Part shown: piece by piece, positions 55,627-63,550 of the stretch
Layout: each line of letters begins with the position of its first letter
Position numbering within the stretch: position 1 is the stretch's first letter
Origin: CAIWHR01 sp039931775
GTDB taxonomy: Bacteria; Pseudomonadota; Gammaproteobacteria; Burkholderiales; Casimicrobiaceae
Assembly (NCBI GenBank): GCA_039931775.1
Contig: JBDTRG010000098.1
Coordinates: 18,816 to 82,815 of the forward strand
Direction of reading: 5' to 3'
Length of the DNA: 64,000 bases
Translations under genes and position numbers: made by a program
Notes under the pieces: model-generated
Told to the model about the DNA's origin: nothing
Database searches by the model: none
Seen by the model: only the letters and a program-made list of their open reading frames with translations

Positions 55627-56796
55627 CTAGGCCCCGACGCGTGCCGGGCGGCGCGCGAGCCAATCGGACAGATGCGTGGCGATCCGCTCGGCGGCATGCC
55701 CGTCCCAGAGTTCCGGCACGCGGCCGCGCTTGCCGCGCCCCGCGAGGATTTCGCCGACCTCGTGCGCAATCGCGCCCGGATCCCGGCCCACGAGCGTGTT
55801 CGTGCCCTGCTCGATCGTGATCGGGCGCTCGGTGTTCTCGCGCAACGTGAGGCAGGGGACGCCGAGCGCGGTCGTCTCCTCCTGCATGCCGCCCGAATCG
55901 GTGAGCACCAGCGTCGCGCCCGACATCATTCCGAGCATTTCGAGATAGCCCTGGGGCGGCAACACGGCGATTCGCTTGCCGGACAAAAGGTCGCCCAATC
56001 GGAAGCGGTCGACATTGGCGCGCGTGCGCGGATGAAGGGCAAACACGAGCGGCACGCGTACGCTGACATCGCGCAGGATGGCGAGCAGTGGCCCGAGGGC
56101 ATCCGCATGGTCCACGTTGGAGGGACGATGCAACGTGACGACACCGTAGCCTTGCGTGCAATCGAAGTCCGTCGACGCGACACCCGCCCGACGAAGCGTT
56201 TCCTCGAGTGGCACCGCGAGCGACCGGTTCGCGAGCAGCGAGTCGATCATCACGTTGCCGACGAACCGGGCGCGCGACGCATCGATGCCCTCGCGCGCAA
56301 GGTTATCGAGCGCGGCGCGCTCCGTCGTATAGAGCAAATCGGCGATCTGGTCGGTCATCAGCCGGTTGATTTCCTCGGGCATCGAACGGTCGAAGCTGCG
56401 CAGGCCGGCTTCGACGTGGGCGACAGGCACGCCTTTTTTCACTGCGACCAGCGTGCAGGCCAGCGTCGAGTTCACGTCGCCGACCACGAGGACGCAGGAC
56501 GGGTTGTTCGCGTCCATCACGGGTTCGAAGCGGCGCATCACCTCGGCCGTCTGCACGGCGTGGGTACCGGAGCCCACCTCCAGGTTGATGTCGGGGACCG
56601 GCAGTCGCAGGTCGACGAACAGCCGATCGTTCATGTCGGCGTCGTAATGCTGGCCCGTGTGGACGAGCAGTGACGGCAAAGCCGGCCGGTGCGCGGCAAA
56701 GGCGCGCAGTATCGGCGCCATCTTCATGAAATTCGGGCGCGCGCCGACAACGCACAGCACCGGACCCGATGCCGAGAAAAGCGCGTCCCGGATCAT
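55627..56796 (-). CDS. wecB: UDP-N-acetylglucosamine 2-epimerase
   Basis: A 389-residue cytoplasmic epimerase making UDP-ManNAc from UDP-GlcNAc. VVGARPNFMKMAP, HTGQHYD, HVEAGLRSFDRSMPEE, HRPSNVD and DSGGMQEET are all standard for the family. The product may be oxidised by the 6-dehydrogenase at 5646 to a ManNAcA-type sugar, although the epimerase next to that gene argues for a GalNAcA route as well. It overlaps the ATPase gene by four bases. Confidence 0.96.
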   Translation of the reverse strand: MIRDALFSASGPVLCVVGARPNFMKMAPILRAFAAHRPALPSLLVHTGQHYDADMNDRLFVDLRLPVPDINLEVGSGTHAVQTAEVMRRFEPVMDANNPSCVLVVGDVNSTLACTLVAVKKGVPVAHVEAGLRSFDRSMPEEINRLMTDQIADLLYTTERAALDNLAREGIDASRARFVGNVMIDSLLANRSLAVPLEETLRRAGVASTDFDCTQGYGVVTLHRPSNVDHADALGPLLAILRDVSVRVPLVFALHPRTRANVDRFRLGDLLSGKRIAVLPPQGYLEMLGMMSGATLVLTDSGGMQEETTALGVPCLTLRENTERPITIEQGTNTLVGRDPGAIAHEVGEILAGRGKRGRVPELWDGHAAERIATHLSDWLARRPARVGA

Positions 56797-57878
56797 GGCT
56801 TGACTTGTTTCTTGGTCGCCTGGGGCCGCAACGCCTCCAGTAATTGTTGCAACAACGCGACGATGGTGTCCGCCCGGTGCTCGATGCGCGTCAGGCGCTC
56901 TTCGATCGGATCGGATTGAGCCTTGGCGAGCAGGCGTGCCGCCTCGTCGATGGACTTGGCATCGAGCTGCCCGGTCGATACGTCCACCGGACGCAAGCGC
57001 CGCGGACCTTCCTTCGCCGCGTCGGCCGAAAGCGCGGCGTCAGGCTGGACCCCGCCATTCGCGTCGATCGTCTCGTCGTGTATCTCGTGGGCGACGGCTT
57101 CGACGTCGGCGCGAGTGAACTCGTGCTTGCCGGCGAGAAATCCCGACAGCATCAAGCGATCACATACCGCGTTGATGCGCCGCGGGACGCCGGCCGTTCC
57201 CTGGAAAATTGCGTCGAAGGCCCCCGACAGGAACTGCGGATCGCCTTTCCATCCGACGCAGGTGAGCCGATGTTCGACGTATCCGCGGGTCTCCTCCAGA
57301 TCCATCGGGCCGATATGGCAGGCGGCGATCACGCGCTGGCGCAGCTGCGACATTTCCGGGCTCTGCATCGTGCGCCGGAACTCCGGCTGGCCGACGAGAA
57401 AGCTCTGCAGCAGCGCATGCGTTTCGAGCTGGAAATTCGACAGCATCCGCAGCTCTTCCACGGCGCGCGGCGTCAGGTTTTGCGCCTCGTCGACGATGAG
57501 CAGCGCGCGCTTGCCCTGCTGGCTCGTCGCGACCAGGAACGCCTCCAGCGACAGCAGCAGGTCCGACTTGTCGACGCCTTTGGTCTTCAGACCGAACGAC
57601 GATGCCGCGAGGCGCAACAGGTCTTCCGCGTCGAGCTGCGTGCTGACGAGCTGCCCAGCGACAACCTGGGTCGGGTCGAGCTTTCCTAGCAGGCTGCGCA
57701 GGATGGTGGTCTTGCCGGCACCGACCTCGCCGGTGACGACGATGAATCCTTCATTCTGGTGCAAACCGTATTCGAGGTAAGCCATGGCGCGCCGGTGCTG
57801 CCGGCTGCCGAAATAGAACGACGGATCCGGATTGAGCTGGAAGGGCTTTCCGGTCAGGCCGTAGAAGGATTCGTACAC
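56793..57878 (-). CDS. XrtA-associated AAA ATPase
   Basis: A 361-residue ATPase related to the GspA/ExeA type. MYESFYGLTGKPFQLNPDP opens it, GEVGAGKT at about 50-57 is Walker A and LLIVDEAQN Walker B. GVPRRINAVCDR is sensor 2. A coiled or low-complexity C-terminal tail (about 275-361) is charged. It matches the exosortase-associated ATPase family. The function is unproven, and a role energising or regulating polymer export at the inner membrane is the usual guess. Confidence 0.93.
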   Translation of the reverse strand: MYESFYGLTGKPFQLNPDPSFYFGSRQHRRAMAYLEYGLHQNEGFIVVTGEVGAGKTTILRSLLGKLDPTQVVAGQLVSTQLDAEDLLRLAASSFGLKTKGVDKSDLLLSLEAFLVATSQQGKRALLIVDEAQNLTPRAVEELRMLSNFQLETHALLQSFLVGQPEFRRTMQSPEMSQLRQRVIAACHIGPMDLEETRGYVEHRLTCVGWKGDPQFLSGAFDAIFQGTAGVPRRINAVCDRLMLSGFLAGKHEFTRADVEAVAHEIHDETIDANGGVQPDAALSADAAKEGPRRLRPVDVSTGQLDAKSIDEAARLLAKAQSDPIEERLTRIEHRADTIVALLQQLLEALRPQATKKQVKP

Positions 57879-57887
57879 GATAGCCGC

Positions 57888-59486
57888 CTAGAACGTGTGG
57901 TTGATGCCGGCGTAAATGTTGTACGACGACGACGTTTGCGCATCGATTTCTCCGTTCGGCACGAATCGCGTATAGCCGGCACCCGCCGTCGCCGTCGTCT
58001 TCGGACCGAGCCGCGTACCGATGCCGACGTTCAGGTAGGCGTTGGTCGTCCGCAGGTCGGCAAAAAGACCTCGAGTCGCATTGCTGGTTGTCGTCGAGTA
58101 CGTCGCACTCGCGGTCAGGTTGGTCATCCCCGAAATCTGGTGATTGAACGACGCCCCGCCGCCCGTCTGCGTATTGTTCTCGCCGAACTGCAGCGCCGGG
58201 GGGAGTGCCGAGCCGGTTCCTGCGATCGCTTCGCTCTTCAGGTAGAACGCGTTGAAGGCCAGCGAATTGCGCACGCCAAGCAGAACGACGGTCGCCGAGG
58301 CCGAGTTCTGCAGCAGAATGTTCGCAGCGAAAAAATTGACCGGGGTTGCGAGCGTCGCGGGCAGTCCACTCGACGCAAGGAACTGCTGGACCGCAAGCGC
58401 CCGTTCGGCGGGATCGGGGATGCGCGTCGTGAATGCAGCCTCGACGAACGCCGCCACGTTGGCTCCCGCCGGAATCGACAGCGCATTCTGCGGGTAGGTT
58501 TCGAGGCCGCGCGAGAAATTCGCGCTCACCGCCACCCGCGGCATCCGATCGGTGAATTGAAACGAGTATGACGAGCCGAAGAACCGGTGTTCCCAGAACC
58601 CGTTGATCAGCATGCGATCCGTCGGAGCCCAAGTTCCGCCGAGGCCGTAAATGACGCCCTCGGATCCGGTCAGCGGAAACTGTTCGTTTTCATAGCCGCC
58701 CCGCACGGCAAGTCGCAGATGCGGATCGAATTGGTAGTAGACGATGCCACGGCCGACCTGGATCGTGTAGGTGCCGACCGTGTCTACCTCGCCGCCCGTC
58801 GGCTCGTATCGCGTGCCGATATATTCCGCCGTCCATCCCAGTGGAGAGGCGGTGGAGTTGAGGCTCGCGTGCAGACGATTGAGGTAGGTGTTCGGTACCG
58901 AAAGCGAGGTGTCGCCATACTGGCTCGCGATCGTCCAGATATTGTCGTCGCGAATGTCGTAAGTGAGATACGTGCCCGGGATCACGCCCTTGATATACGG
59001 CGCCACAGTGTAGGTCTGGCTCGTATAGCGATTGGCCGTCGTGTTGACAAGGCTGCCCGGCTGCGGCCCGAACGGCGAAAGGAAGGTCTGGGTGACATTT
59101 GCATTGGCTTCGATGTAGAAAAATTTCTCGACAGCCTCGAGCGTGCTCGCCAGGGTGACGGTCGGCGCAAAACTGTTGTTCTGCGTTTGGTTAGCATAGA
59201 ACCAGCCGGTGGCGGCGATCGAGCCATTGACCTTGAGCCGGGCTCCCTCGCCGCTGATTTGCATCGCGCCCGTGACCGAGGTCACCCAGTCGCTCTGGGC
59301 AGCCCCCTGGCTCGCGTAGTTGGCGTTGCTCGTGTAGGTCTCCGTCAGCGACGCCGACGGAGTGATGCGCCAGTTTTCCGCATGGGCAGGCGCCGCGATC
59401 GCGGCAAAACCCAACCCCGAAATCAACAGGGAGCGGAGTCGGAAGTTCGCGTCATGCGGGCGGCCAAGAGGTCGGTCAATTCCCAT
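57888..59486 (-). CDS. PEP-CTERM-associated outer-membrane beta-barrel protein
   Basis: A 532-residue exported protein. After a signal peptide ending in PAHA-E, almost the whole chain alternates polar and hydrophobic residues with many aromatic strand ends and finishes in Phe (YAGINHTF), as outer-membrane barrels do. It matches the uncharacterised family encoded beside the exosortase-locus kinase and ATPase and probably forms the outer-membrane channel or an assembly partner. The start is ambiguous because the kinase's repeat supplies in-frame ATG codons at 59516, 59510, 59498, 59492 and 59486; the last is given. Confidence 0.88.
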   Translation of the reverse strand: MGIDRPLGRPHDANFRLRSLLISGLGFAAIAAPAHAENWRITPSASLTETYTSNANYASQGAAQSDWVTSVTGAMQISGEGARLKVNGSIAATGWFYANQTQNNSFAPTVTLASTLEAVEKFFYIEANANVTQTFLSPFGPQPGSLVNTTANRYTSQTYTVAPYIKGVIPGTYLTYDIRDDNIWTIASQYGDTSLSVPNTYLNRLHASLNSTASPLGWTAEYIGTRYEPTGGEVDTVGTYTIQVGRGIVYYQFDPHLRLAVRGGYENEQFPLTGSEGVIYGLGGTWAPTDRMLINGFWEHRFFGSSYSFQFTDRMPRVAVSANFSRGLETYPQNALSIPAGANVAAFVEAAFTTRIPDPAERALAVQQFLASSGLPATLATPVNFFAANILLQNSASATVVLLGVRNSLAFNAFYLKSEAIAGTGSALPPALQFGENNTQTGGGASFNHQISGMTNLTASATYSTTTSNATRGLFADLRTTNAYLNVGIGTRLGPKTTATAGAGYTRFVPNGEIDAQTSSSYNIYAGINHTF

Positions 59487-60453
59487 AGCCATAACCATAG
59501 CCGTAACCATAGCCATAGCTGCTGCCCTTCGATGCGGATCGTCCCTTGTTCAACATCATCAGCTTGATGGGGCATGCGTCGATCGCGGCGAGCGCCTGCT
59601 TTACCGCCGACTGCGCGGTTTTCTGCGCCTCGATGACGACGACGACCTGTCCCATGTGCGTCGCCAGCACGCGCGATTCCGTGGTAACGAGCAACGGCGG
59701 CGAATCGAAGACGATGATGCGGTCGGAATACCGGCTCGCCATTTCTTCCAGCAGCCGATTCATCGCGTCGCTTGCCAGCAGTTCGGTCGCCCGCGGATGC
59801 TGCGTACCGGAGAGCAGCACGGAAAGCTTTTCCACATCCGTCTTCAACATCACCTGACCCAGCTCGACCGACTCGTCGACGAGCACGTCGAGAAGCCCGC
59901 GAGTGGCCGGCATGCCCAGCATGCCCGGTATCGCCGGCCGCGCCACGTCGGCGTCGACGAGAAGTACGGTGTGGTCCAACTCCATCGCGATGCTCATCGC
60001 GAGGTTGACCGCCGTGAAGCTCTTGCCTTCACCGGGCAGCGCGCTGGTGACCATGATCAGATTGCCGTGCTTGATCGGGGCGGCGCCCTTGCCGGTGGCA
60101 TTGGTGATCAAGGGCCGCTTGATCACGCGGAACTCGTCGGCCATCTGCGACCGGGGCGCGTCGGGCGTGACAATTCCCTTCGCCGCCAGATGGGCGAGGT
60201 CGAGATGGACGAGGCGCGGATCTTCGTGGATGCGCGGTTCCGCCTTACGCGGCCCCGACGGCACCGCACCGAGGTTCGATCGCTGTTTCTGCGAATGCGC
60301 AGGCGTCGCCGCCTGCAGCTTTGCCGTCGCCGCTTCGACAGTGTTCAGCGTTTCCGCCGCCTGGCCGGCCTCTTTGCTCCCCGCTTCCGGAATGTCGACC
60401 CCGGCGCGACGGAGTTCCTCGAGTCGCTTGGCAGCTTGTTCAATAAGGCTCAT
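59476..60453 (-). CDS. XrtA-associated tyrosine autokinase
   Basis: A 325-residue bacterial tyrosine kinase of the cytoplasmic CapB/EpsD type. Walker A is TSALPGEGKS (about 136-145), Walker A' VLLVDADVARP and Walker B IIVFDSPPLL. The tail ends in six Tyr-Gly units and Asn, the autophosphorylation cluster. It should work with the chain-length protein encoded ten bases upstream to control polymer length and with the phosphatase at 42241. Its stop overlaps the start region of the beta-barrel gene. Confidence 0.95.
   Translation of the reverse strand: MSLIEQAAKRLEELRRAGVDIPEAGSKEAGQAAETLNTVEAATAKLQAATPAHSQKQRSNLGAVPSGPRKAEPRIHEDPRLVHLDLAHLAAKGIVTPDAPRSQMADEFRVIKRPLITNATGKGAAPIKHGNLIMVTSALPGEGKSFTAVNLAMSIAMELDHTVLLVDADVARPAIPGMLGMPATRGLLDVLVDESVELGQVMLKTDVEKLSVLLSGTQHPRATELLASDAMNRLLEEMASRYSDRIIVFDSPPLLVTTESRVLATHMGQVVVVIEAQKTAQSAVKQALAAIDACPIKLMMLNKGRSASKGSSYGYGYGYGYGYGN
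59482..59517 (-). repeat. Hexanucleotide repeat encoding (Tyr-Gly)6
   Basis: Six near-identical hexamers of the form TATGGY encode Tyr-Gly six times at the end of the tyrosine kinase; one unit has TAC. In the +1 frame the same bases read Met-Ala/Met-Val units and open the beta-barrel gene. Slipped-strand gain or loss of one unit would keep both frames while changing the number of tyrosines and the available start codons. Confidence 0.9.
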
Positions 60454-60463
60454 GGCTCTTCAC

Positions 60464-62038
60464 TCAGGTTGCGCGGGTCGACAGCAGAAACAGCACGAGC
60501 AGCCCCGCGCCGTACGAGCCGACCAGCGCGAAAACGCCGGAAAGGAATCCGATGAGCCCGCGCCGCTCCCGGCGCTTCTGGGCTTCACCGACGATCATCG
60601 ACACGGTTCCCAGGACGGGCAGACTCGTGAGCTCGCGGACCGACCGGACGTCGAAGAACGTGGGCCAAGCCTGGCTCGCCACGAAGCTCGCCAGGAACCC
60701 CGCCGAAAGCGCGCCGCCGAAAGCCATCAGCAGCAGCAATATGCGATTCGGCGCGACCGGTTGCGGCGACACGCGCGGCGGGTCAATCAGGCGAAAATCG
60801 GCGCCCGACACCGCATCCATTTCACCCGACATTTCGGCGGACTCCCGACGAGAAACCAGCGTCTCGTAGTTCCGCCTGTATACGTCGTAGTCGCGGTTGA
60901 GCTGCGACAATTCCGCTTCCATCTGAGGCATCACCTTCGCGGAATCCTTGAGTCGGGCGTAGCGGGCCTCGTACTCGCTGACCCGGGCGCGCAGCGACGC
61001 CACGTTCGCTTCGGATTCGGCGAGCGAAACCTTCAGCTGCTGGAAGACCGGATTACTGAAAACGGAAGACGTGGGCTTGGCGCTCGCGACGGCTGCTTTC
61101 CTGCGAGCCGCCAGGATCTGAGTCTTCTGGTCCTCGAGTTCGTGGATCACGCGCTTCGTGCCGACGACATCCGGGTGCTGCTCGGTGTACTTCTGCAGCA
61201 GTCCATCCAGAGAACGCTTCAGGGAATCGACGCGACCGTCAATTTCAGGGACCGACGCCAGCGACGAGGCCGCGGCTGCCGACGTTCCATCCTCGGGGAG
61301 CAGAATCGGCTCCTCGCCGGAGATCTCGCGCTTCAACGCATCGCGCGACTGCTCGGCTTCGCGCAGGTCAAGGCGCGCCTGGCCGAGCACCGCGGTCAAC
61401 TCGGAAAGCCGCGTGTAGTAATCCTTGCCGACCGAGTCATTGGTCGTCATGTGCCGGATCTTGAATTCCTTGAGACGATTCTCGGCGTCCTCGAGCTTCT
61501 TCTCGTAGGCCTTGATCTGCTCGTCGATGAATTTCTTCGCGGAGTCGGAGTCCTTGCGCTTTTCCCCGAGGTTCGATTCGACGAAAATCGATGTGAGCGA
61601 CTGGACGACGCGCCTCGCCTTTTCGGGCTTGGCGTCGCGATAGGAAAGCGTGTAGAGGTTGTCGCGACCCAGGCTCTCGATCTTGAGCCCCTTGGTCAGC
61701 GCGTCTATCATCCCGTCCTGCTCCGCCTTGGACTTGACGGAAAGATCGAGGTCGGCCATCCGCACGAGCTTTTCGACGTTCGGCCGGCTGATGAGCGTGC
61801 GCGAGAGGATCATCACCTGCTGATCGACGTTGGGCTGCACGGCAAGGCCCTGCATCAACGGCTTCAGCACGGACTGCGTGTCGACATAGATGCGCGCCGA
61901 GGCCTCGTATACGTCGGGCAGGCGCAGGACGGCGACCACAGCCGCAATCCCGACAATCCAGGCCGCGGAGAGGCCAATCCAGCGCCGCTGCCACATCCCT
62001 TGGAGAAGCGCTACTGCTTGTCGGATCAGGTCATCCAT
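60464..62038 (-). CDS. XrtA system polysaccharide chain-length determinant
   Basis: A 524-residue inner-membrane co-polymerase of the Wzz/PCP-2a type. One helix near residues 22-40, a long periplasmic region rich in coiled coil (about 140-410) and a pair of helices near 435-520 can be seen. The proline-rich segment IDPPRVSPQPVAPNR sits before the last helices, as in the family. It matches the exosortase-specific chain-length group. The kinase is encoded separately just downstream rather than fused. Confidence 0.94.
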   Translation of the reverse strand: MDDLIRQAVALLQGMWQRRWIGLSAAWIVGIAAVVAVLRLPDVYEASARIYVDTQSVLKPLMQGLAVQPNVDQQVMILSRTLISRPNVEKLVRMADLDLSVKSKAEQDGMIDALTKGLKIESLGRDNLYTLSYRDAKPEKARRVVQSLTSIFVESNLGEKRKDSDSAKKFIDEQIKAYEKKLEDAENRLKEFKIRHMTTNDSVGKDYYTRLSELTAVLGQARLDLREAEQSRDALKREISGEEPILLPEDGTSAAAASSLASVPEIDGRVDSLKRSLDGLLQKYTEQHPDVVGTKRVIHELEDQKTQILAARRKAAVASAKPTSSVFSNPVFQQLKVSLAESEANVASLRARVSEYEARYARLKDSAKVMPQMEAELSQLNRDYDVYRRNYETLVSRRESAEMSGEMDAVSGADFRLIDPPRVSPQPVAPNRILLLLMAFGGALSAGFLASFVASQAWPTFFDVRSVRELTSLPVLGTVSMIVGEAQKRRERRGLIGFLSGVFALVGSYGAGLLVLFLLSTRAT

Positions 62039-62107
62039 GCCGCTGTTCGCCTAATGTTTGCCGCACTGCAGGACCCGCAGCCCTGGCGCGAATTGGGGTT
62101 GTCCGGA

Positions 62108-62740
62108 TCAGAACCAGCTCTGCGGGATGATCAACACGTCGCCCGGCTTCATCTCGACGTTCGCAGTGATATCTCCACGCTTGATCAGGTCTTTCAGGCG
62201 AATGCTGTATTGCTTGTTGCCGTCCGACGTGCGCAGCAGCGTCGACTTGTTGCCATCGGCGAAATCCGTAAGCCCCCCGACCGCAATCATCACGTCGAGC
62301 ACGGTCATCTTCTGCTTGTACGGAAGGACCTGCGGCTTTGTCGCTTCGCCGACAACGCGTATCTGCTCGCTGTAAGGCCCGACAAACCCCGTGACGATGA
62401 CCGTCACGACCGGATCGCGGATATATTTGGAAAGGGCTTTCTCGATGTCCCTTGCAAGGGTGGTCGGATCCTTGCCCAGGGCGGGAAGGTCCTCGACGAG
62501 CGGTGTGGCGATCTTGCCATCGGGGCGCACGGGCACCGTCGCGGAAAGCTCGGGATTGCGCCATACGACGATATTGACCGAGTCGCCTGGGCCGATGATC
62601 CAGTTGTAATCGGGGGACGCTGCGTTTACCGGCGCCGGCGGATAACTGGTTGAAGCGCAACCGTAAATAATCAAGCCGGCGATGCCAATTGTCGCCAAAC
62701 GGAAAGCGCGGCTGACGAATCCCTTTACTCGTGGGTGCAT
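62108..62740 (-). CDS. XrtA system polysaccharide export lipoprotein
   Basis: A 210-residue Wza-like outer-membrane lipoprotein. The lipobox is IIYGC, followed by a polysaccharide export domain (YNWIIGPGDSVNIVVWRNPELS) and one SLBB-type repeat (RVVGEATKPQVLPYKQKMTVL). The ATG at 62740 has AGGAAGGGGG just upstream; the longer frame is not needed. It is the first gene of the 20-kb minus-strand run and is preceded by a strong sigma-54-type promoter. It lacks the C-terminal amphipathic helix of E. coli Wza, so the beta-barrel gene downstream may complete the channel. Confidence 0.94.
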   Translation of the reverse strand: MHPRVKGFVSRAFRLATIGIAGLIIYGCASTSYPPAPVNAASPDYNWIIGPGDSVNIVVWRNPELSATVPVRPDGKIATPLVEDLPALGKDPTTLARDIEKALSKYIRDPVVTVIVTGFVGPYSEQIRVVGEATKPQVLPYKQKMTVLDVMIAVGGLTDFADGNKSTLLRTSDGNKQYSIRLKDLIKRGDITANVEMKPGDVLIIPQSWF

Positions 62741-62930
62741 ACATCCCCCTTCCTGACGACTCATTGGACGGCCGGCACAACTGATCCTAGGGTACCAAGG
62801 ATTGCATGACACCATAACCGAACTGAAATCCCATGGGAAAAGGTGGTCGATGGATCCTCGCCAAGTCGCGGGCTCTCAACAGATTTGGAGCCACCGAGAC
62901 CCAGTCGGTTCGTTGGATACGGATAGCATG

Positions 62931-62949
62931 AAAGCAACTTGCATGCCAA
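62931..62949 (-). promoter_or_regulatory. Sigma-54 promoter of the main EPS operon
   Basis: Read on the minus strand this is TTGGCATGCAAGTTGCTTT. GG and GC are ten bases apart, the -12 half is perfect and the -24 half has one mismatch. The predicted start near 62920 gives a leader of about 180 bases to the export lipoprotein gene and would drive the 17-gene run to 42241. The 810-base gap 62741-63550 contains no convincing gene and is shared with the divergent Mur-ligase-like gene. Confidence 0.75.
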
Positions 62950-63166
62950 TGATAACAGTGATGATTCAAAAATCAAGCCGGCTCGGCGGCCAAGCGTCGA
63001 GCCGGCGCGGTGGGACACAATCGAATGCGGTAATCGCGCGACGTCGAGCCTTGGTCCGAGTACGGGTCGTTTCCCTGGAGGACATGTGCAAACGTCATCA
63101 ATCGACATTGGGATTCATCCGGGGTCGAGGACCCATCACCTTGCCAAGGCCCGGTATCGGTGACGG

Positions 63167-63182
63167 GCCGACCATGGTCGGC
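63167..63182. promoter_or_regulatory. Perfect 16-base palindrome in the divergent control region
   Basis: GCCGACCATGGTCGGC is its own reverse complement. It lies roughly midway between the two opposed sigma-54-type promoters (about 220 and 245 bases from them), a position suited to a shared activator or repressor. No copy was noticed near the other sigma-54-type promoters, so it is not obviously the PrsR site. Confidence 0.35.
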
Positions 63183-63324
63183 GCGAGCAAACCCAACGAT
63201 TGCGACCAAGCCGCCCGACCCACGAATGGCGTTGCAAATCCTTGCCTCGGCAGCAACAGACCTGTTGGTGGTCCTTGTGCCCGGTCGTACTTGTACGGGA
63301 TGCGTCGATTACATATGCTCCGGA

Positions 63325-63336
63325 CCTGTGCACAGG
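63325..63336. promoter_or_regulatory. Perfect 12-base palindrome upstream of the Mur-ligase-like promoter
   Basis: CCTGTGCACAGG is a perfect dyad about 90 bases before the -24 element at 63426, the usual distance for an enhancer-binding protein. Its TGTGC core resembles TTGTGC hexamers seen ahead of several other sigma-54-type promoters here. The binding protein is unknown; PrsR is a candidate. Confidence 0.35.
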
Positions 63337-63425
63337 GCCAACTTTCGCGCCGCATCCAAGGTGGCATTGCCTGAACGTGGGTCCGCATGCAACACGCTTC
63401 CAATCCAAGGCAGTGTGCCGTTCGC

Positions 63426-63441
63426 GGGCATGGTACTTGCT
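63426..63441 (+). promoter_or_regulatory. Sigma-54 promoter upstream of the Mur-ligase-like gene
   Basis: GGGCATGGTACTTGCT has GG and GC ten bases apart and a perfect TTGCT -12 half; the -24 half differs at two positions. Transcription from near 63452 would give a leader of about 100 bases. Together with the opposed promoter at 62931 it suggests that both divergent units respond to the same activator. Confidence 0.6.
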
Positions 63442-63550
63442 CAAGCTGTCGGATACAGACAAAAGTTCACCTTTTCTGAACGGTGCGACATCCCTGCGAC
63501 AGTCTCGGCCCGGGGGTACCGCCAATGTGGTGAAGGACAACGAAAAGACC

